A stretch of DNA of 30,717 bases, taken from positions 443,784 to 474,500 of the forward strand of contig BFEA01000547.1 in the NCBI GenBank assembly GCA_003427395.1, written 5' to 3'. Shown here piece by piece: positions 28,496-30,717 of the stretch. The notes beneath the pieces are model-generated. The model did no database searches. It saw only the letters and a program-made list of their open reading frames with translations, and was not told the DNA's origin. Position 1 is the first letter of the stretch; each line of letters begins with the position of its first letter. This DNA is from Chara braunii. Taxonomy: Eukaryota > Streptophyta > Charophyceae > Charales > Characeae. Both the position numbers and the translations under genes were made by a program.

Positions 28496-28776
28496 TTGTC
28501 ATTTGCCCCCTGCACTTCTCCCCTTCTCATACGTGCAACACCTCAGCAACGTACGTACCCACAATGCCTCCTTACTGATGTCGGCAACGATAATTCGAAG
28601 TGCGTGAAGATGTCGACCTTGCGGACCGCCGCCAAAACCAGGTATGTGCTCGCATGCCAACACCATGATCCTTCCACTAAACTCGGACAGATTCATGCGA
28701 GTTTTTCCCTTCTACAGGGTTTGCTGCTTGCTTCCGCAAACGATCTCTCGGACGATCCCGTCTTGCAGTCTACAAG
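28496..28776 (+). other. Possible spliced plus-strand exons, unknown product
   Basis: Two strong donor sites and one strong acceptor fit short exons. A frame through QRTYPQCLLTDVGNDNSKCV ends at CCAG/GTATGT (donor at 28642). A pyrimidine tract TTTTTCCCTTCTACAG ends at 28717, and the next exon would be 28718-28776, ending ACAAG/GTAAGC. The implied intron is 76 nt, and the joined frame stays open. The peptide matches no family I recognise, and the 5' exon start is unknown. Confidence 0.25.
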
Positions 28777-28784
28777 GTAAGCTC

Positions 28785-28788
<4 letters not shown>

Positions 28789-28831
<43 letters not shown>
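28789..28831 (+). repeat. (TC)n microsatellite
   Basis: About 21 uninterrupted TC dinucleotides. It begins 12 bases after the putative donor at 28777, so it would lie inside an intron if that model is right. Confidence 0.9.
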
Positions 28832-28834
<3 letters not shown>

Positions 28835-29274
28835 CACATGAGCGGAGTCACGGTGAACCCATCGCTAAGACGTGGAAGGACATGCTGCCGCCCCAAAATT
28901 TATCGAAACGAAACAAAATGACTATGAACCTACCGCTAAAACCTAGCCAAATGCATTTAGCGTTTTCCCATTTTCACCTCCAGCGCAGCCTATTCCTCAG
29001 TCAACTCCTAACTTACTAACCTATCACTAAAACTAACACTACCATCGACATCGCCCTGCCCCCAAACTATGGATTCTACTTTCACTCCGCCGCAATCCGT
29101 TCGGGAACGCACGAGATATGCGTTTCCCATGTCACCCCTTCTTTCCGCCATAGCCCCGGGCACAACTTTCTTTTTCTAGCTCCTATTCTACTTACTTCCA
29201 GTCTAAACTAACACGAGATTCGGGGTCGCCCACCCCGAAAACCCCACGCCTAGTTTTTGCCCCGTCCGTTTTCA
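28832..29274. other. Unassigned region left of the hAT fragment
   Basis: No gene or RNA recognised. It lies where the rest of the hAT transposase (minus strand) would be expected, but no catalytic or dimerisation block is visible. A plus-strand acceptor-like CCTTCTTTCCGCCATAG occurs near 29153. Confidence 0.4.
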
Positions 29275-30283
29275 CTAAGAAACGCGCGCACTGCACGATT
29301 TTGACCTCCGCACAACAACTTTCGTTGTGTCCTGCTCAGCCCCGTCCCTCAGGACTGTCTTCACGAGGTACACCCCAGACGATCCAACTTCCAGAAAGTT
29401 GACTATCTGATCAGTGGATGATGGATTTGCAACCATTTGTGAGGATGGTCGCTCCTGTTGCCGCAACATCTCTCCTCAGTCCCGCCAATATCTCAGCAAC
29501 GGCCCGGTGCTGTTGGACAACACCATCGCCGGAGATTCGGCGATGGTTGACCAGGGACGGATGCACCCGAGGGGGACATGTCGCAAGGTGCTGCCTAAAC
29601 GTATTGTACGCCGTCGTCCTTGTCGCATGGAACGGGACGCCGCTGACACAAAGCCACTGCCGGAAATACGCATCTAAGTCCTGCTGCCAGTTCAGATCGA
29701 AGGCATCATCCATGCATGACTGACATAGCTTCTTTGTGGCCACTGTCTTCGGTGAACCCTGCGTAAAAGTCTTCCTCTTCCTAGACGTCCCAATGTCGGT
29801 GACCAGTCTCTTCTCCGGCCTTAACACTCCGCGGAACGACAATTGGAACCTCCTCAGAGTTGTCGTCGTCCGCCCCACGCCCGACATCCACACCTTCCCC
29901 CTCAGACACTTCACACGCCCCGGCAGCCTCTTCGACGCCGTCGCACGCCACTTGCTCAAGATGCCTTCGTCCTCCTCTCGCCCTTGTCGACTGAACTGTC
30001 CTCTCTTATCTGCCCACCCCCTCTATCTCCTTCCAATGACTCTGATCGAGTGGTAGGGACTCTTGTTCCAAATCTCACCCAAAACGTCCAGCGTGGCTTG
30101 AGGGTAAATGTTCTTAATCGTGTAGTGCAAGGACCACTTGCTCTAGCTGCCGACGAATTCCTAGTCGTACAGCTTGCACTTCATGACGAAGTTGCGATTG
30201 CGGTTCGGCAGCGTCTGCCCCTTCTGCATCCCCCCGACGCTTGGGATAAACTTCCTTTGCTCCCCCCGACGCTTGGGCGGCAT
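29275..30283 (-). pseudogene. hAT-type transposase fragment (BED-like finger, DUF659)
   Basis: On the minus strand a possible start at 30283 (MPPKRRGEQRKF) leads to a BED-finger-like stretch (NFVMKCKLYD, stop, EFVGS, stop, SKWSLHYTIKN) with two stops. The next frame (29959-29411) has a basic region, then DLDAYFRQWLCVSGVPFHAT and ILAGLRRDVAATGATILTNG. A frame change near 29415-29430 leads to DQIVNFLEVGSSGVYLVKTV. The order 'W..F...GIPF', 'T-x-x-x-DGW-like', '(I)VNFLV..G..F(L)K(S)V' is that of DUF659 domains in plant hAT-like transposases. The catalytic remainder and the hAT dimerisation domain are missing. It would have cut and moved hAT DNA transposons; this copy is dead. Confidence 0.55.
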
Positions 30284-30562
30284 CGTCGGCCTTCTGGTCC
30301 CTGCTCTGGTCGTTGACGCCGCACTTGTCGTGCAAGTCTAGTCCAATTACAGTTTGTGGCAACTTCGGTGCCCGCTGTACCCATAGTGGTCGAGCCCCCA
30401 AGGCCTCCTAACGGGCCTCGGGATGCTCAGGCGGGCCGATTCGAAGGGCCCTGACGACCTGGGGTCCGACGGCGCTGGCAGGGCATCAGCGTTGTGGCCG
30501 GAACGGCCCACTTCGACGCATGGTCCGCTTAAGCGTACGGGTCGTACGAATGGCACGTACAG
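30284..30562. other. Unassigned GC-rich region
   Basis: GC-rich with no recognised gene. It is the upstream side of the hAT fragment and could hold its leader or terminal sequence; no terminal inverted repeat could be identified. Confidence 0.35.
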
Positions 30563-30650
30563 ACGTGGGCGGCCATTCGTACAGCGCGTCCGTACGTGGG
30601 CGGCCATTCGTACAGCGCGTCCGTACGTGGGCGGCCCGTACGTGGCTGGG
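30563..30650 (+). repeat. 31-bp tandem repeat, about 2.5 units
   Basis: The unit begins ACGTGGGCGGCCATTCGTAC. Exact copies start at 30563 and 30594, with a partial copy at 30625 that changes after GGCGGCC. Several internal CGTAC and GTACG palindromes make it CpG-rich. It immediately precedes the microsatellite. Confidence 0.85.
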
Positions 30651-30655
30651 CCGTG

Positions 30656-30656
30656 C

Positions 30657-30717
<61 letters not shown>
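30656..30717 (+). repeat. Compound (CT)n(AC)n microsatellite, runs off the window
   Basis: CT dinucleotides at 30656-30680 switch directly to AC dinucleotides at 30681-30717, the last base of the window. The true length is unknown. Confidence 0.95.

Overview
The window looks like nuclear DNA of a plant-lineage eukaryote. My best guess is a charophyte alga such as Chara. The plant/algal part rests on three things: a primer-binding site matching plant tRNA-Asp, a nuclear insertion of plant-type mitochondrial LSU rRNA, nad4L and nad5, and chromodomain-bearing Ty3/Gypsy retrotransposons. The genus is inference. No intact host gene was recognised, and nearly everything identifiable is mobile-element DNA, almost all on the minus strand and decayed.

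Layout, left to right. Bases 1-1235: non-coding, with a perfect GAAA-loop hairpin (277-300), a motif recurring at about 30-bp multiples (295-575) and a hammerhead-like fold (461-503). Bases 1236-6827: two ~465-bp direct repeats, about 90% identical by eye, flank a minus-strand Penelope-like retroelement. Read 5' to 3' on the minus strand it encodes Lys/Glu-rich segments, a SAP-like segment, a GIY-YIG endonuclease, a Cys-rich knuckle and a reverse transcriptase. The endonuclease lies upstream of the RT, the permuted order of the Naiad/Chlamys PLEs. This copy is broken by stops, frameshifts, a 51-bp duplication and loss of the motif A aspartate.

Bases 7163-13314: Ty3/Gypsy element B (Gag, protease, RT, RNase H, integrase, chromodomain). 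Its integrase reading frame is interrupted at 7385-8582 by a mosaic nuclear mitochondrial insertion (numt). The insertion is flanked by a 7-bp direct repeat, and the frame is continuous across the two flanks.

Bases 13434-16353: a Gag-like region (D) with its own CCHC knuckle and an internal 370-bp tandem duplication. Bases 16512-23430: a second Gypsy element (C) with Gag, protease, RT, RNase H, integrase and a tRNA-Asp-type primer-binding site, with an LTR beginning near 23428. No LTR was visible between C, D and B, which all point the same way.

Bases 25.0-27.2 kb: an AT-rich stretch without genes. It holds a 36-bp-arm inverted repeat, a ~120-bp tandem array that alternates two core types, and seven copies of a ~34-bp motif spaced about 100 bp apart. 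Bases 27.2-28.8 kb: unassigned, with good splice-site signals on the plus strand. Bases 29.3-30.3 kb: a decayed hAT-type transposase fragment (minus strand). The window ends in 31-bp tandem repeats and a (CT)n(AC)n microsatellite.

The most notable items are the permuted PLE, the numt with target-site-like duplication, and the paired repeat arrays at 25.7-27.2 kb. All family assignments come from reading motifs, without database searches.
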